Source of the DNA: Actinocatenispora sp963805605
GTDB taxonomy: Bacteria; Actinomycetota; Actinomycetes; Mycobacteriales; Micromonosporaceae
NCBI GenBank assembly: GCA_963805605.1
Contig: CAWDUX010000002.1
Location: forward strand, 496,001-560,000
Direction: 5' to 3'
Length of the DNA: 64,000 nt
Part shown: positions 1-7,497 of the stretch, piece after piece
Layout of the letters: each line of letters begins with the position of its first letter
How positions within the stretch are numbered: the first letter of the stretch is position 1
The notes under the pieces: generated by a model
The model's input: only the letters and a program-made list of their open reading frames with translations
What the model was told of the DNA's origin: nothing
Database searches by the model: none
Made by a program: the position numbers and the translations under genes

Positions 1-1101
1 GGGGTCGACTCGCAGTACCGGCATGCGGTGGACCTGATGGCCGCCGACGGTACGGTCGACGTGGTGGGTGTCTTCGGTCCCGAACACGGATTCCGCGGCT
101 CGGCACAGGCGGGCGGCTCGGAGGGCACCAGTACCGACCCGCGTACCGGGTTGACCGTCTACGACGCCTACGGCGCCACCCAGACCAAGTGGGCGGAGCT
201 GTTCCGTACCGCCGGGGTGGAGACCGTGGTCTACGACATCCAGGATGTCGGCGCCCGCTTCTACACCTACATCTGGACGCTGTACGACTCGATGGTGGCG
301 GCTGCCCGGCTGGGACTGCGCTACGTCGTGCTGGACCGCCCCAACCCCTGTGGTGGACGGGCCTACGGGCCGATGATGACCGCGGCGTACGAGTCGGGTG
401 TCGGCAAGAAGGAGATCGTCCAGCAGCACGGTATGACCACCGGTGAGCTGGCCCGGTTCTACAACGGCGAGTTTCTGCCCACCGACGCGGGCCGGTCGAT
501 GGATCTGCAGGTCGTGCAGGTGCGGGGCTGGAGTACCGATCAGCTCGGCACCGATCTGCCCGACCTGCCGTGGGTGCTGCCCAGCCCGAACATGCCCACC
601 CGGTACACGGCGCTGGTCTACCCCGGCACCTGCATGTTCGAGGGCACGAACATCTCCGAGGGCCGCGGCACCACCCGCCCCTTCGAGCTGATCGCCGCGC
701 CGTACCTGGACTACCACTGGGGCGACCGGCTGAACGCGCTGGAGCTGCCGGGCGTGCGTTTCCGGGAGGCCTACACCACCCCGACCTTCAGTAAATACTC
801 TGGGACTCTGTGTAATGGCCTGCAGGTCGAGGTCTCCGAGCCGGGCGTGTACGACCCGGTCAGGACCGCCGTGGCGATGTTGATCGAGGCACACCGCTAC
901 GACGGGTTCGAATGGCGCTACGATTCGTACGATCCGCAGCGTCCGTACTGGATCGACAAGCTCACCGGCTCGACCCGGCTGCGCACCATGATCAATGCCG
1001 GGGCCGATCTGGCCGAGGTTGTCGGAGCCTGGTCGCAGGAGCTGGCCGACTTCCACGCGCGTCGGCGTCACTACCTGCTGTACCGGGGTCCGGGACGGTG
1101 A
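1..1101 (+). CDS. namZ: Exo-beta-N-acetylmuramidase NamZ family (DUF1343), 5' partial
   Basis: The reading frame is open from base 1, so the N-terminus lies outside the window; 366 codons are visible. The protein matches the DUF1343/NamZ family: it has the GVFGPEHGFRG segment, the DIQDVGARFYTY segment and the PSPNMPT and EGTNISEGRGTTRPFE blocks typical of these proteins. Characterised NamZ enzymes release terminal N-acetylmuramic acid from peptidoglycan fragments during wall recycling; that activity is family knowledge. The next gene downstream encodes a MurR/RpiR-type regulator, a class that often senses MurNAc-6-phosphate, so the pair fits a muropeptide-salvage locus. Whether the protein is secreted cannot be judged without the missing start. 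Confidence 0.88.
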   Translation, partial: GVDSQYRHAVDLMAADGTVDVVGVFGPEHGFRGSAQAGGSEGTSTDPRTGLTVYDAYGATQTKWAELFRTAGVETVVYDIQDVGARFYTYIWTLYDSMVAAARLGLRYVVLDRPNPCGGRAYGPMMTAAYESGVGKKEIVQQHGMTTGELARFYNGEFLPTDAGRSMDLQVVQVRGWSTDQLGTDLPDLPWVLPSPNMPTRYTALVYPGTCMFEGTNISEGRGTTRPFELIAAPYLDYHWGDRLNALELPGVRFREAYTTPTFSKYSGTLCNGLQVEVSEPGVYDPVRTAVAMLIEAHRYDGFEWRYDSYDPQRPYWIDKLTGSTRLRTMINAGADLAEVVGAWSQELADFHARRRHYLLYRGPGR

Positions 1102-1111
1102 GCTTTACTTA

Positions 1112-1140
1112 TTGACAGTGTCGGGGGTCTGGTGTGGGCT
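1112..1140 (+). promoter_or_regulatory. Possible promoter for the MurR/RpiR gene
   Basis: A perfect TTGACA hexamer lies at 1112-1117, just after the namZ stop. At 17-bp spacing the -10 position (1135-1140) reads TGGGCT, which is a weak match, so the call is tentative. Confidence 0.3.
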
Positions 1141-1191
1141 TACCGGAATGCCTGGAAGCTCCCGGATGTGTTGGCCGGGGGCGCTAGCCCG

Positions 1192-1223
1192 GTCCCTGAT
1201 AACGACCCTGTCCCTGACAACGA
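1192..1223 (+). promoter_or_regulatory. Two 14-bp direct repeats, likely operator
   Basis: GTCCCTGATAACGA (1192-1205) is repeated as GTCCCTGACAACGA (1210-1223), with one mismatch and an 18-bp period. The repeats end 14 bp before the regulator's start codon. MurR/RpiR proteins have been reported to bind repeated sites near their own genes, so autoregulation is a reasonable inference. Confidence 0.5.
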
Positions 1224-1237
1224 AAGTACGTTCGCCA

Positions 1238-2182
1238 GTGTCGAAGAATGCGAAGGGCGCCGCCATCCGCGACGCCAGGTCCGCGTCCGGCCCGGTCGGC
1301 GAGCAGGCCGGACTGATCGTCCATGTCACCGGCCTGCTGCCTTCGCTGTCGCCGGCCGAGCAGCGGGTGGCCCGACTGGTCACCGCCGATCCGGCGGCGG
1401 CAGCGCGGCAGACGATCACCGAGTTGGCCAGTGCCGCGGGTACTTCCGAGGCCACCGTCATCCGGTTCTGCCGTTCGGTGGGCATGGCCGGCTATCCGCA
1501 GCTGCGGATCCGGCTGGCCGCCGAGGCGGCTCGGCGGATCGAGCCGCCGGACGCCCGGGTGGTCGGTGGGGACATTCCGCCGGGCGCCGACATGGCCCAG
1601 ATCGTGGCGACCATCGCCTTCAACGACGCCCGGGCGGTCGAGGAGACCGCCGAGCAGTTGGACGTGGATGCCTGTGAACGGGCCGTGGCGGCGCTGGCGT
1701 CGGCTGGTCGGGTGGACGTGTTCGGGGTGGGTGCAAGCGGGTTCGTGGCCGCCGACTTCCAGCAGAAGTTGCATCGGATCGGTCGGACCGCTTTCTACTG
1801 GCCGGACACGCACACGGCGCTGACCAGTGCGGCCCTGCTGGGCAAGGGCGATGTGGCCTTCGGTATCTCGCACACCGGCACGACCAGTGACTGCGTCGAT
1901 GTGCTGGCCCGCGCGCAGTCGCAGGGTGCCACCACGATCGTGTTGACCAACTTCCCGCGGTCTCCGGTCGCCGACGTGGCCGATCTGGTGCTCACCACCG
2001 CAGCCCGGGAGACGACGTACCGTTCCGGCGCCATGGCCAGCCGGCTGGCTCAACTCACCGTGGTGGACTGCCTGTTCGTCGGGGTCGCGGCCCGTAACCG
2101 GAGCCGGACCCGACGCAATCTGGAGGCCACCGCCGAGGCGGTACGGTCCCGCCGTAGCACCACGCCGCGCCGGCGGGCGTGA
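1238..2182 (+). CDS. MurR/RpiR family transcriptional regulator
   Basis: This 314-residue protein has an N-terminal RpiR-type helix-turn-helix (about residues 25-95, with the recognition region TSEATVIRFCRSVG) followed by a SIS sugar-phosphate-binding domain (about 135-285, with FGVGASG and GISHTGTTSD phosphate-loop segments). Proteins of this class bind DNA and respond to phosphosugars. The start is the GTG at 1238; a longer reading frame exists upstream but overlaps namZ and is unlike the family. The gene follows namZ by 136 bp on the same strand, which favours control of MurNAc or amino-sugar metabolism; the actual ligand is unknown. The intergenic region carries two direct repeats that could be its operator. 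Confidence 0.85.
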   Translation: MSKNAKGAAIRDARSASGPVGEQAGLIVHVTGLLPSLSPAEQRVARLVTADPAAAARQTITELASAAGTSEATVIRFCRSVGMAGYPQLRIRLAAEAARRIEPPDARVVGGDIPPGADMAQIVATIAFNDARAVEETAEQLDVDACERAVAALASAGRVDVFGVGASGFVAADFQQKLHRIGRTAFYWPDTHTALTSAALLGKGDVAFGISHTGTTSDCVDVLARAQSQGATTIVLTNFPRSPVADVADLVLTTAARETTYRSGAMASRLAQLTVVDCLFVGVAARNRSRTRRNLEATAEAVRSRRSTTPRRRA

Positions 2183-2295
2183 CCTGGTGGGGCACGTACC
2201 GGCCGGTGGCTGGCTGGGCCTGGCTCGGTGGTTCTGACGCAGCGTCGGGCCCGACTTCCCAGGTAATCACTCCGGGTTACCCCTTCTGCCTGAGC

Positions 2296-2315
2296 TAACC
2301 GGATATATCCGGTTA
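2296..2315. promoter_or_regulatory. Perfect 20-bp palindrome upstream of lipoprotein gene
   Basis: TAACCGGATATATCCGGTTA is a perfect palindrome with an AT-rich centre in a GC-rich genome. There is no T-run after it and no loop, so it looks like a dimeric repressor operator and not a terminator. It lies about 90 bp before the lipoprotein start. Confidence 0.5.
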
Positions 2316-2406
2316 AGATGGGCGTGCTGTGGGAAGAATCGAGCGAGAAGCCGGAAGACCCCGGCGGGGGCGGGTCCCGGATCCTCGATCGAGCGGAGGG
2401 ACGATG

Positions 2407-3057
2407 ATGCGGCCACGCGACCGACAGCAGGGTGACCGGGACACACGCGGGCCGGCGAGCGTGCGCCGCACCGGCGTGCTGTGCGTAACGCTGCTGGGTG
2501 CCGCGGCGGTAGTGGCCGGCTGCGCGAAGAGCGGGCATGACCAGTCCGTCTCGGCGACCAGGGCCGCGGATGCCCAGGTGACATCCTCGGCCTCCTCGGA
2601 TGCGGTCAGCCCCGCAGGTACCAGCCGGTGCCACACCGGCGGACTGAAAGTCACCACCCGGTCGTTGGGTGCGGCGGCCGGCCATCATTACGCTGCGCTG
2701 GAGTTCACCAACACCAGCGGCAGCACCTGCCGTGTCTACGGTTTCCCCGGAATGCAGCTGTTGTCCGTCCACGGCCACAAGATCGCCACCAAGGTGGTAC
2801 GTGATCCCAGCGCCACACCAAAACTGGTGACGCTGAAGGCAGGCGCGACCGCGTGGGCGCGTACCGACTGGGGCGCGGTCCCGGCCTCGGGCGAGCCGCA
2901 GACCGGTTCGTGCGAGTCAGCCGCCGAATCCACCGAGGTGACCCCGCCCGACGAGACCGCGCACCGCACCGTGCGCTGGTCGTACGGGCCGGTCTGCCAG
3001 CGTGGCCGCATCGTGGTGACCGCGCTGGCAGCCGGCCACGGGCCGACAGCCAACTGA
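2407..3057 (+). CDS. DUF4232-type lipoprotein
   Basis: The predicted product is a 216-residue secreted lipoprotein. A basic N-terminus is followed by a hydrophobic stretch ending in the lipobox VAGC, with the acylated Cys near residue 40. A low-complexity Ser/Ala linker precedes a beta-rich C-terminal domain with conserved Cys residues and a segment (ALEFTNTSGSTCRVYGFPG) typical of DUF4232 extracellular domains. The function of that domain is not established. I chose ATG 2407, 7 nt after the GGAGG at 2395-2399; ATG 2404 is an equally possible start. The gene is monocistronic and convergent with the acyl-CoA synthetase gene 12 bp away. A perfect palindrome upstream suggests repression by an unidentified regulator. 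Confidence 0.75.
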   Translation: MRPRDRQQGDRDTRGPASVRRTGVLCVTLLGAAAVVAGCAKSGHDQSVSATRAADAQVTSSASSDAVSPAGTSRCHTGGLKVTTRSLGAAAGHHYAALEFTNTSGSTCRVYGFPGMQLLSVHGHKIATKVVRDPSATPKLVTLKAGATAWARTDWGAVPASGEPQTGSCESAAESTEVTPPDETAHRTVRWSYGPVCQRGRIVVTALAAGHGPTAN

Positions 3058-3068
3058 GCAGGCCCGGG

Positions 3069-4811
3069 TCAGACGAAGTCCTCTTCCCAGAACTCGCCTG
3101 CGGCCCGGATCGTACGATCCTCCCCGGATCCGTGCACGCTGGTCTCCTGGCCGCGCAGCTCGACCCGGCGGATCTTGCCGGAGATCGTCTTCGGCAGGTC
3201 GGCGAACTGGATGCGGCGCAGCCGCTTGAACGGGGCCAGGTGCTCCCGGGCGTAGCGCAGGATGTCGCGGGCCGTACCGGCATCGGCCGGTACTCCCGCG
3301 GCCACCACCACATACGCCTTCGGTACCGCCAGCCGGACCGGATCCGGTGAGGGCACGACCGCCGCCTCCGCGACCGCCGGGTGTTCCAGCAGCACACTCT
3401 CCAACTCGAACGGCGAGATCTTGTAGTCGGATGCCTTGAACACGTCGTCGGCGCGACCAACGTAGGTCAGGTAGCCGTCGCTGTCGCGGGACGCCACGTC
3501 ACCGGTGTGGTAGAAGCCGTCGCGGGTCACCTCGGCGGTGCGTTGTGGGTCGTCCCGGTAACCGGTCATCAACGGCAACGGTCGCTCGGTCAGGTCCAGG
3601 CAGATCTCGCCCTCCACCCCTGGCTGCTCGATTACCTGCCCGGTGGCGGGATCGACCAGTGCGATCCGGTAGCCGGGCAGCGGCCGGCCCATCGAGCCTT
3701 CCTTCAACAGCTGGCCAGGAGTGTTGCCGATCTGACAGGTGGTCTCGGTCTGCCCGTAGCCGTCCCGGATGGTCAGCCCCCAGGCCCGGCGAACCTGTTC
3801 GATGACCTCGGGGTTGAGCGGCTCGCCGGCGCTGCCGACCTCCCGCAGGGACAGGTCGTCGACGCCCAGCTCGGACTGGATGAGCATCCGCCAGACGGTG
3901 GGCGGTGCGCAGAAGGTGGTGACCGCGCACCGACGCAACACATCCATCAACCCGGCGGCGTCGAATCGCGTGTAGTTGTGGACGAGGATCGTGGCGCCGG
4001 CGTTCCAGGGCGCGAACACGTTGCTCCATGCGTGTTTCGCCCAGCCGGGGGAGGAGATGTTCAGATGCACGTCCCCGGGGCGCAGGCCCAGCCAGTACAT
4101 CGTGCTCAGGTGTCCGACCGGGTAGCTGGTGTGGGTGTGTTCGACGAGCTTGGGTTGCGCGGTGGTGCCGGAGGTGAAGTAGAGCAGCAGCGGTTCGTCG
4201 GCGCTGGTCCGTACGGCCGGTGGTTCACCACTGAAGCCGTACGCGTCGGAGTAGCGCAGCCAACCTTCGACCGGTTCGCCGACCGCGATCCGGGTGTATC
4301 CGCCGGGTACCTCGTCGAACTTCGGGGCGTCGGCGGAGCCGGCCACCACGTGGCGGGCCGCACCGCGGGTCACCCGGTCATGCAGGTCGGCGGGGCCCAG
4401 CAGGGTGGTCGCCGGGATGATCACCGCACCCAGGCGCATTGCGGCCAGCAATGTCTCCCACAGCTCGATCTGGTTACCGAGCATCAGGACGATCCGGTCG
4501 CCGCGGGCGACCCCTTCAGCGGCCAGCCAGCCGGCGAGCTGGCTGGAGCGTTCGGTGAGGTCCTCGAAGGTGAGCTGGGTCTCCGAGCTGTCCTGCTCGA
4601 CGATCCACAGGGCCACCTGATCGGGCGACTCGGCGGTCAGGACGGCGTCGAACCAGTCGGTAGCCCAGTTGAAGGTGTCCAGTTCGGGCCAGCGAAAGTC
4701 CTGGTCGGCTGCCGAATAGTCGTCGCGGTGGGTCAGCAGAAGGTCCCGGGCGCTACGAAACAGGGCGGTGGCTCCAGCTGTCGACATGTCGTTGGTCCCG
4801 CTGTGCGTCAT
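3069..4811 (-). CDS. Acyl-CoA synthetase (AMP-forming, ANL superfamily)
   Basis: This 580-residue enzyme is predicted to activate a carboxylic acid to its CoA thioester through an acyl-AMP intermediate. It shows the P-loop YFTSGTTAQPK (residues 211-221), the YGQTE adenine-binding motif, YHTGD, the hinge region GRADDVFKASDYKISPFE and the C-terminal catalytic lysine in the KTISGKIRR motif. The pattern resembles medium-chain acyl-CoA synthetases more than acetyl-CoA synthetase; the substrate cannot be read from the sequence. Start ATG 4811 is preceded by GAGAGGGG at 5-nt spacing; a GTG two codons upstream overlaps that site. It is transcribed divergently from the sigma-factor gene and shares with it a 270-bp region holding three TCTCCCAG repeats. 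Confidence 0.88.
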   Translation of the reverse strand: MTHSGTNDMSTAGATALFRSARDLLLTHRDDYSAADQDFRWPELDTFNWATDWFDAVLTAESPDQVALWIVEQDSSETQLTFEDLTERSSQLAGWLAAEGVARGDRIVLMLGNQIELWETLLAAMRLGAVIIPATTLLGPADLHDRVTRGAARHVVAGSADAPKFDEVPGGYTRIAVGEPVEGWLRYSDAYGFSGEPPAVRTSADEPLLLYFTSGTTAQPKLVEHTHTSYPVGHLSTMYWLGLRPGDVHLNISSPGWAKHAWSNVFAPWNAGATILVHNYTRFDAAGLMDVLRRCAVTTFCAPPTVWRMLIQSELGVDDLSLREVGSAGEPLNPEVIEQVRRAWGLTIRDGYGQTETTCQIGNTPGQLLKEGSMGRPLPGYRIALVDPATGQVIEQPGVEGEICLDLTERPLPLMTGYRDDPQRTAEVTRDGFYHTGDVASRDSDGYLTYVGRADDVFKASDYKISPFELESVLLEHPAVAEAAVVPSPDPVRLAVPKAYVVVAAGVPADAGTARDILRYAREHLAPFKRLRRIQFADLPKTISGKIRRVELRGQETSVHGSGEDRTIRAAGEFWEEDFV

Positions 4812-4871
4812 ACGCACCCCTCTCGAGGGTTCTGCCGCTGCCGACGGTTACCGGGCGGGCACCGAGGGAAA

Positions 4872-4900
4872 TCTCCCAGGTATCTCCCAGGGTCTCCCAG
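4872..4900. promoter_or_regulatory. Three helically phased TCTCCCAG repeats
   Basis: Identical 8-mers TCTCCCAG occur at 4872-4879, 4883-4890 and 4893-4900, with spacings of 11 and 10 bp, close to one DNA turn. They sit 61 bp upstream of the acyl-CoA synthetase start and about 185 bp upstream of the sigma-factor start. This arrangement suits cooperative binding by one regulator. Confidence 0.45.
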
Positions 4901-4932
4901 GGCTGCCCGCAGTTGCGCACGCTTCCATGAAA

Positions 4933-5003
4933 GAGCTAGGAGTGCAGCGCCGTACGGATGGGTAACCGAAAGGGCAACGGTGATGGGCCATACACCCTAG
5001 CTC
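4933..5003. repeat. Spaced inverted repeat GAGCTAGG/CCTAGCTC
   Basis: GAGCTAGG (4933-4940) and CCTAGCTC (4996-5003) are exact reverse complements 55 bp apart, upstream of the sigma-factor gene. They may be paired regulator sites or chance. Confidence 0.25.
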
Positions 5004-5084
5004 GGAATCAACCCGATCGGCACGGCGTTGTGCGAGTGGCAGGGCCGCACAGCGGGGGCAGTGAAGCACGGGAGGGCGACGAAC

Positions 5085-6026
5085 GTGGCGAACAACACGG
5101 GTATCCGTACCGATGAGGTTGCCGAGGAACGCGACCTGGTCGGTGTGTACCTGCATGAGATTTCCAGGACCTCGTTGCTCGACGCCGCCGGCGAGGTCGA
5201 TCTCGCCAGATCGGTCGAGGCCGGACTGTACGCCGAGCGCCTGCTCGACGCGGGCCAGTCCGTGCGCGGCGCGTCGCGTGACGAGTTGCACCGCCTGGTT
5301 GCCGAGGGACACCGGGCCAAGGAACAGTTCGTCAAGGCGAACCTGCGGCTGGTGGTCTCCATCGCCCGCCGCTACGTGCGCAGCGGCATGCCGATGCTGG
5401 ATCTCATCCAGGAAGGCAACACCGGGCTGGTGCGCGCGGTCGAGAAGTTCGACTACGAACGCGGTTTCAAGTTCTCCACCTACGCCACCTGGTGGATCAG
5501 GCAGGCCATCAGCCGGGCGATCGCACAGCAGGAACGGACAGTCCGGCTTCCGGTGCACCTGGTCGAGGACGTCAACCGGATGCGCAACATGACCCGGCAA
5601 CTCACCCGGGAGCTGGGACAGGACCCGGAAGCCGAACAACTGGCCACCGCCCTGGGCGTGACGGTCGACCGGATCAACGAACTCAAGCGCTGGTCGCAGG
5701 ACACCGTGTCATTGGACACGCCGGTCGGCGACGACGGTGACACCAACCTGGGCGATCTGGTCGCCGACTCCGACGCGCCCAGCCCGGAGGACCTGGTCCT
5801 GGCCGGGATGGAACGGGAACGCGTCGAGTCGCTGCTCGGGCACCTGGACGACCGCTCGGCCGGCATCGTTCGTTCCCGCTACGGCCTGGACGACGGCCGG
5901 GAACACTCACTGACCGAGGTCGCACAGCGGTTCGGCCTGTCCCGGGAACGGATCCGTCAGCTGGAGATCCAGGCCCTGCACCGGTTGCGTGAGCTGGCCA
6001 GTGCCGGCGGCCTGGACGCCGCATGA
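5085..6026 (+). CDS. sigB: Group 2 RNA polymerase sigma factor (SigB-like)
   Basis: The 313-residue product is a sigma-70 family factor that would direct RNA polymerase to a promoter subset. Region 1.2 (VGVYLHEISRTSLL) is present, region 1.1 is absent, and region 2 is nearly invariant (QEGNTGLVRAVEKFDY, FKFSTYATWWIRQAI). Region 3 and the region 4 helix-turn-helix (LTEVAQRFGLSRERIRQLE) follow. The missing 1.1 region and the similarity to mycobacterial SigB place it among non-essential primary-like factors often linked to stress or stationary phase. Start GTG 5085 follows GGAGGG at 5071-5076; an in-frame GTG at 5061 is an alternative. A very strong hairpin terminates the transcript. No anti-sigma gene is adjacent. 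Confidence 0.88.
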   Translation: MANNTGIRTDEVAEERDLVGVYLHEISRTSLLDAAGEVDLARSVEAGLYAERLLDAGQSVRGASRDELHRLVAEGHRAKEQFVKANLRLVVSIARRYVRSGMPMLDLIQEGNTGLVRAVEKFDYERGFKFSTYATWWIRQAISRAIAQQERTVRLPVHLVEDVNRMRNMTRQLTRELGQDPEAEQLATALGVTVDRINELKRWSQDTVSLDTPVGDDGDTNLGDLVADSDAPSPEDLVLAGMERERVESLLGHLDDRSAGIVRSRYGLDDGREHSLTEVAQRFGLSRERIRQLEIQALHRLRELASAGGLDAA

Positions 6027-6047
6027 GCTGACGGTCGCGACACCGCA

Positions 6048-6095
6048 CGCATACGGGGGTGGGAGGCCGACATCGGCCTCCCACCCCCGTATGCG
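6048..6095 (+). terminator. Strong hairpin terminator after sigB
   Basis: A near-continuous perfect inverted repeat with 23-bp arms (6048-6070 and 6073-6095) lies 22 bp after the sigB stop, followed by GCTTGTCGTCT. The central bases must open to form the loop. It is among the strongest hairpins in the window. Confidence 0.85.
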
Positions 6096-6174
6096 CTTGT
6101 CGTCTGATGCGCTGCGACTGTGCAGCGGCCTACCATCAGAGGGTTCTGGCTGCGTGCTGATCCCAGGAGGGCCC

Positions 6175-6582
6175 ATGTCGGTGTCGGACGAAACGCACAA
6201 CCCACAACCGGTGAGCGGGGCCGGCCGCAACGACCGGGACGCCCGGGAGAACGGCGCGGCGTACGCCAGGGAAGCCGTGGAACTGTTGACGGACAGCATG
6301 CGCCCGGGCGACGACTTCGCCGACAAGCATCTGTCCCAGGCAACCGTGCACGCGGTCCTGGCGCTGTACTGCGAGCTACGCCACCAGGCCGAAACGGCCG
6401 AAGTCTCGACGGCGCTGGACGCCGGGATTCAGCCGATCGCCTCGTCGCAGCAGATGCAGGAGCTCACCGAGGCGTTGCGGCGTAACACCGAGGCGCTGGT
6501 CGCGTACCACCGCGAGGGCGGGACAGGGCCGATGGACAGCGGTGGTTCCACCGAGGTGCCGGTGCCGGACCCAGCGGAATGA
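6175..6582 (+). CDS. Conserved-looking hypothetical protein, 135 aa
   Basis: I do not recognise this family. The product is soluble and acidic with no signal peptide or membrane segment. A predicted helical core (about residues 28-110: AREAVELLTDS, VHAVLALYCELRHQAE, MQELTEALRRNTEALVAY) is flanked by disordered Pro/Gly/Ser-rich tails. Start ATG 6175 has an excellent AGGAGG site (6165-6170) at 4-nt spacing. It stands alone between the sigB terminator and a second hairpin, and is convergent with the Ser/Gly/Asp-rich gene. Codon usage matches its neighbours, so it is very likely a real gene. Confidence 0.65.
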   Translation: MSVSDETHNPQPVSGAGRNDRDARENGAAYAREAVELLTDSMRPGDDFADKHLSQATVHAVLALYCELRHQAETAEVSTALDAGIQPIASSQQMQELTEALRRNTEALVAYHREGGTGPMDSGGSTEVPVPDPAE

Positions 6583-6586
6583 ACAA

Positions 6587-6624
6587 GGGCGCGTGGTGAC
6601 CTCCGCCGAGGCAGCCACGCGCCC
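6587..6624. terminator. Bidirectional terminator between convergent genes
   Basis: Arms 6587-6596 and 6615-6624 are exact 10-bp complements, with an inner CCTC/GAGG stem around a CGCC loop. It sits between the convergent genes ending at 6582 and 6637. Confidence 0.7.
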
Positions 6625-6636
6625 AGGTTCCCGCGC

Positions 6637-7260
6637 TCAGCTGGCGTACGGGCTGGCACCTGAGATCGGTTCGAAGGTCTCCTCGTAGCTGGACCCATTC
6701 GCCGATGCGTCCCCGCCGCCTCCGCCCTGACCGCCGGTGTCCTGTCCGTCGGAACCGGAACCGTCGGCCGATGCGTCCTGGCCGCTGGCGCTGGCGCTGG
6801 CCGATCCGTCCGCCGGCACCCCGTCGCCGTGTTGCGGCCCCGGCTCGTCGCCGCCGGAGCCGCCGGCGCCACTGTTACCGGACTGGTCGCCGCCGTCGGA
6901 AGTACCGGATGTCTGCGGGGCGCCGGTGTCGGAGCTGCCGGTGTCACTGGACTGGTCGCCGCTGCCGGAAGCATCGGATGTCTGCGGGGCGCCGGTGTCG
7001 GTGTCAGACCCGCCGCTCGGGGCGTCCGCGCCGTCGGCGGGGCTGTCACCGCCGTCGGCGCCGTACGGGTCGCTGGTGTCCGGTGCGCTGTAGTCGTCGG
7101 TCGCGGTGGGGTCGGTCGTGAAGTCCATGGGACCGTCCAGCCCGGGGATCCCACCCGGGTCGTGGCCCGAATCGCTTGCCTCCGGCCATGAATCGTGACC
7201 GCCGCCGAACGGATCGGCGTCCATCCCGTCGGGCGTGTCCCACGTACCGTCGAGGCTCAT
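6637..7260 (-). CDS. Ser/Gly/Asp-rich low-complexity protein, 207 aa
   Basis: The product is almost entirely low-complexity and strongly acidic, rich in Ser, Gly, Asp and Ala, with few hydrophobic residues. An imperfect internal duplication is visible: SDTGAPQTSDASGSGDQS followed by SDTGAPQTSGTSDGGDQS. There is no signal peptide or membrane helix, so it is predicted to be intrinsically disordered. Only the N-terminus (MSLDGTWDTPDGMDADPFGG) and the C-terminus (YEETFEPISGASPYAS) look composition-normal. Start ATG 7260 has a GAGAGAAG site upstream. The same frame stays open into lysX on the opposite reading, but that longer frame is a high-GC artefact. No function can be assigned. Confidence 0.6.
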   Translation of the reverse strand: MSLDGTWDTPDGMDADPFGGGHDSWPEASDSGHDPGGIPGLDGPMDFTTDPTATDDYSAPDTSDPYGADGGDSPADGADAPSGGSDTDTGAPQTSDASGSGDQSSDTGSSDTGAPQTSGTSDGGDQSGNSGAGGSGGDEPGPQHGDGVPADGSASASASGQDASADGSGSDGQDTGGQGGGGGDASANGSSYEETFEPISGASPYAS

Positions 7261-7485
7261 CTGCTCACTTCTCTCTCGCGTCGCGGTAACCTGACAGACC
7301 GTCGTGGTCTGGCGCTCGGGCGGGGGATCGGTACGTCTCTGGAAGCACCCACCACGGCTAACCCTAGGCAGCCGGTGCAATGAACTGATCCCCGAAACGT
7401 GCCAAGCACGGGCTCCGATACCCAACCACGACCGTCGTGACGACCCATTGCGGGCATGGCCGGAACCTTCGCAGAAGGCCGGTCG

Positions 7486-7491
7486 TAGGAT
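7486..7491 (+). promoter_or_regulatory. -10 element for a leaderless transcript (transporter gene)
   Basis: TAGGAT ends 6 nt before the GTG at 7498, and no Shine-Dalgarno sequence is present. Transcription would begin at or next to the start codon. Confidence 0.5.
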
Positions 7492-7497
7492 TCCGGC

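Noticed and set aside
995..1237. N-terminal extension of the MurR/RpiR frame
   Set aside because: It overlaps namZ and has Trp/Cys-rich non-protein-like composition; family members start near 1238.
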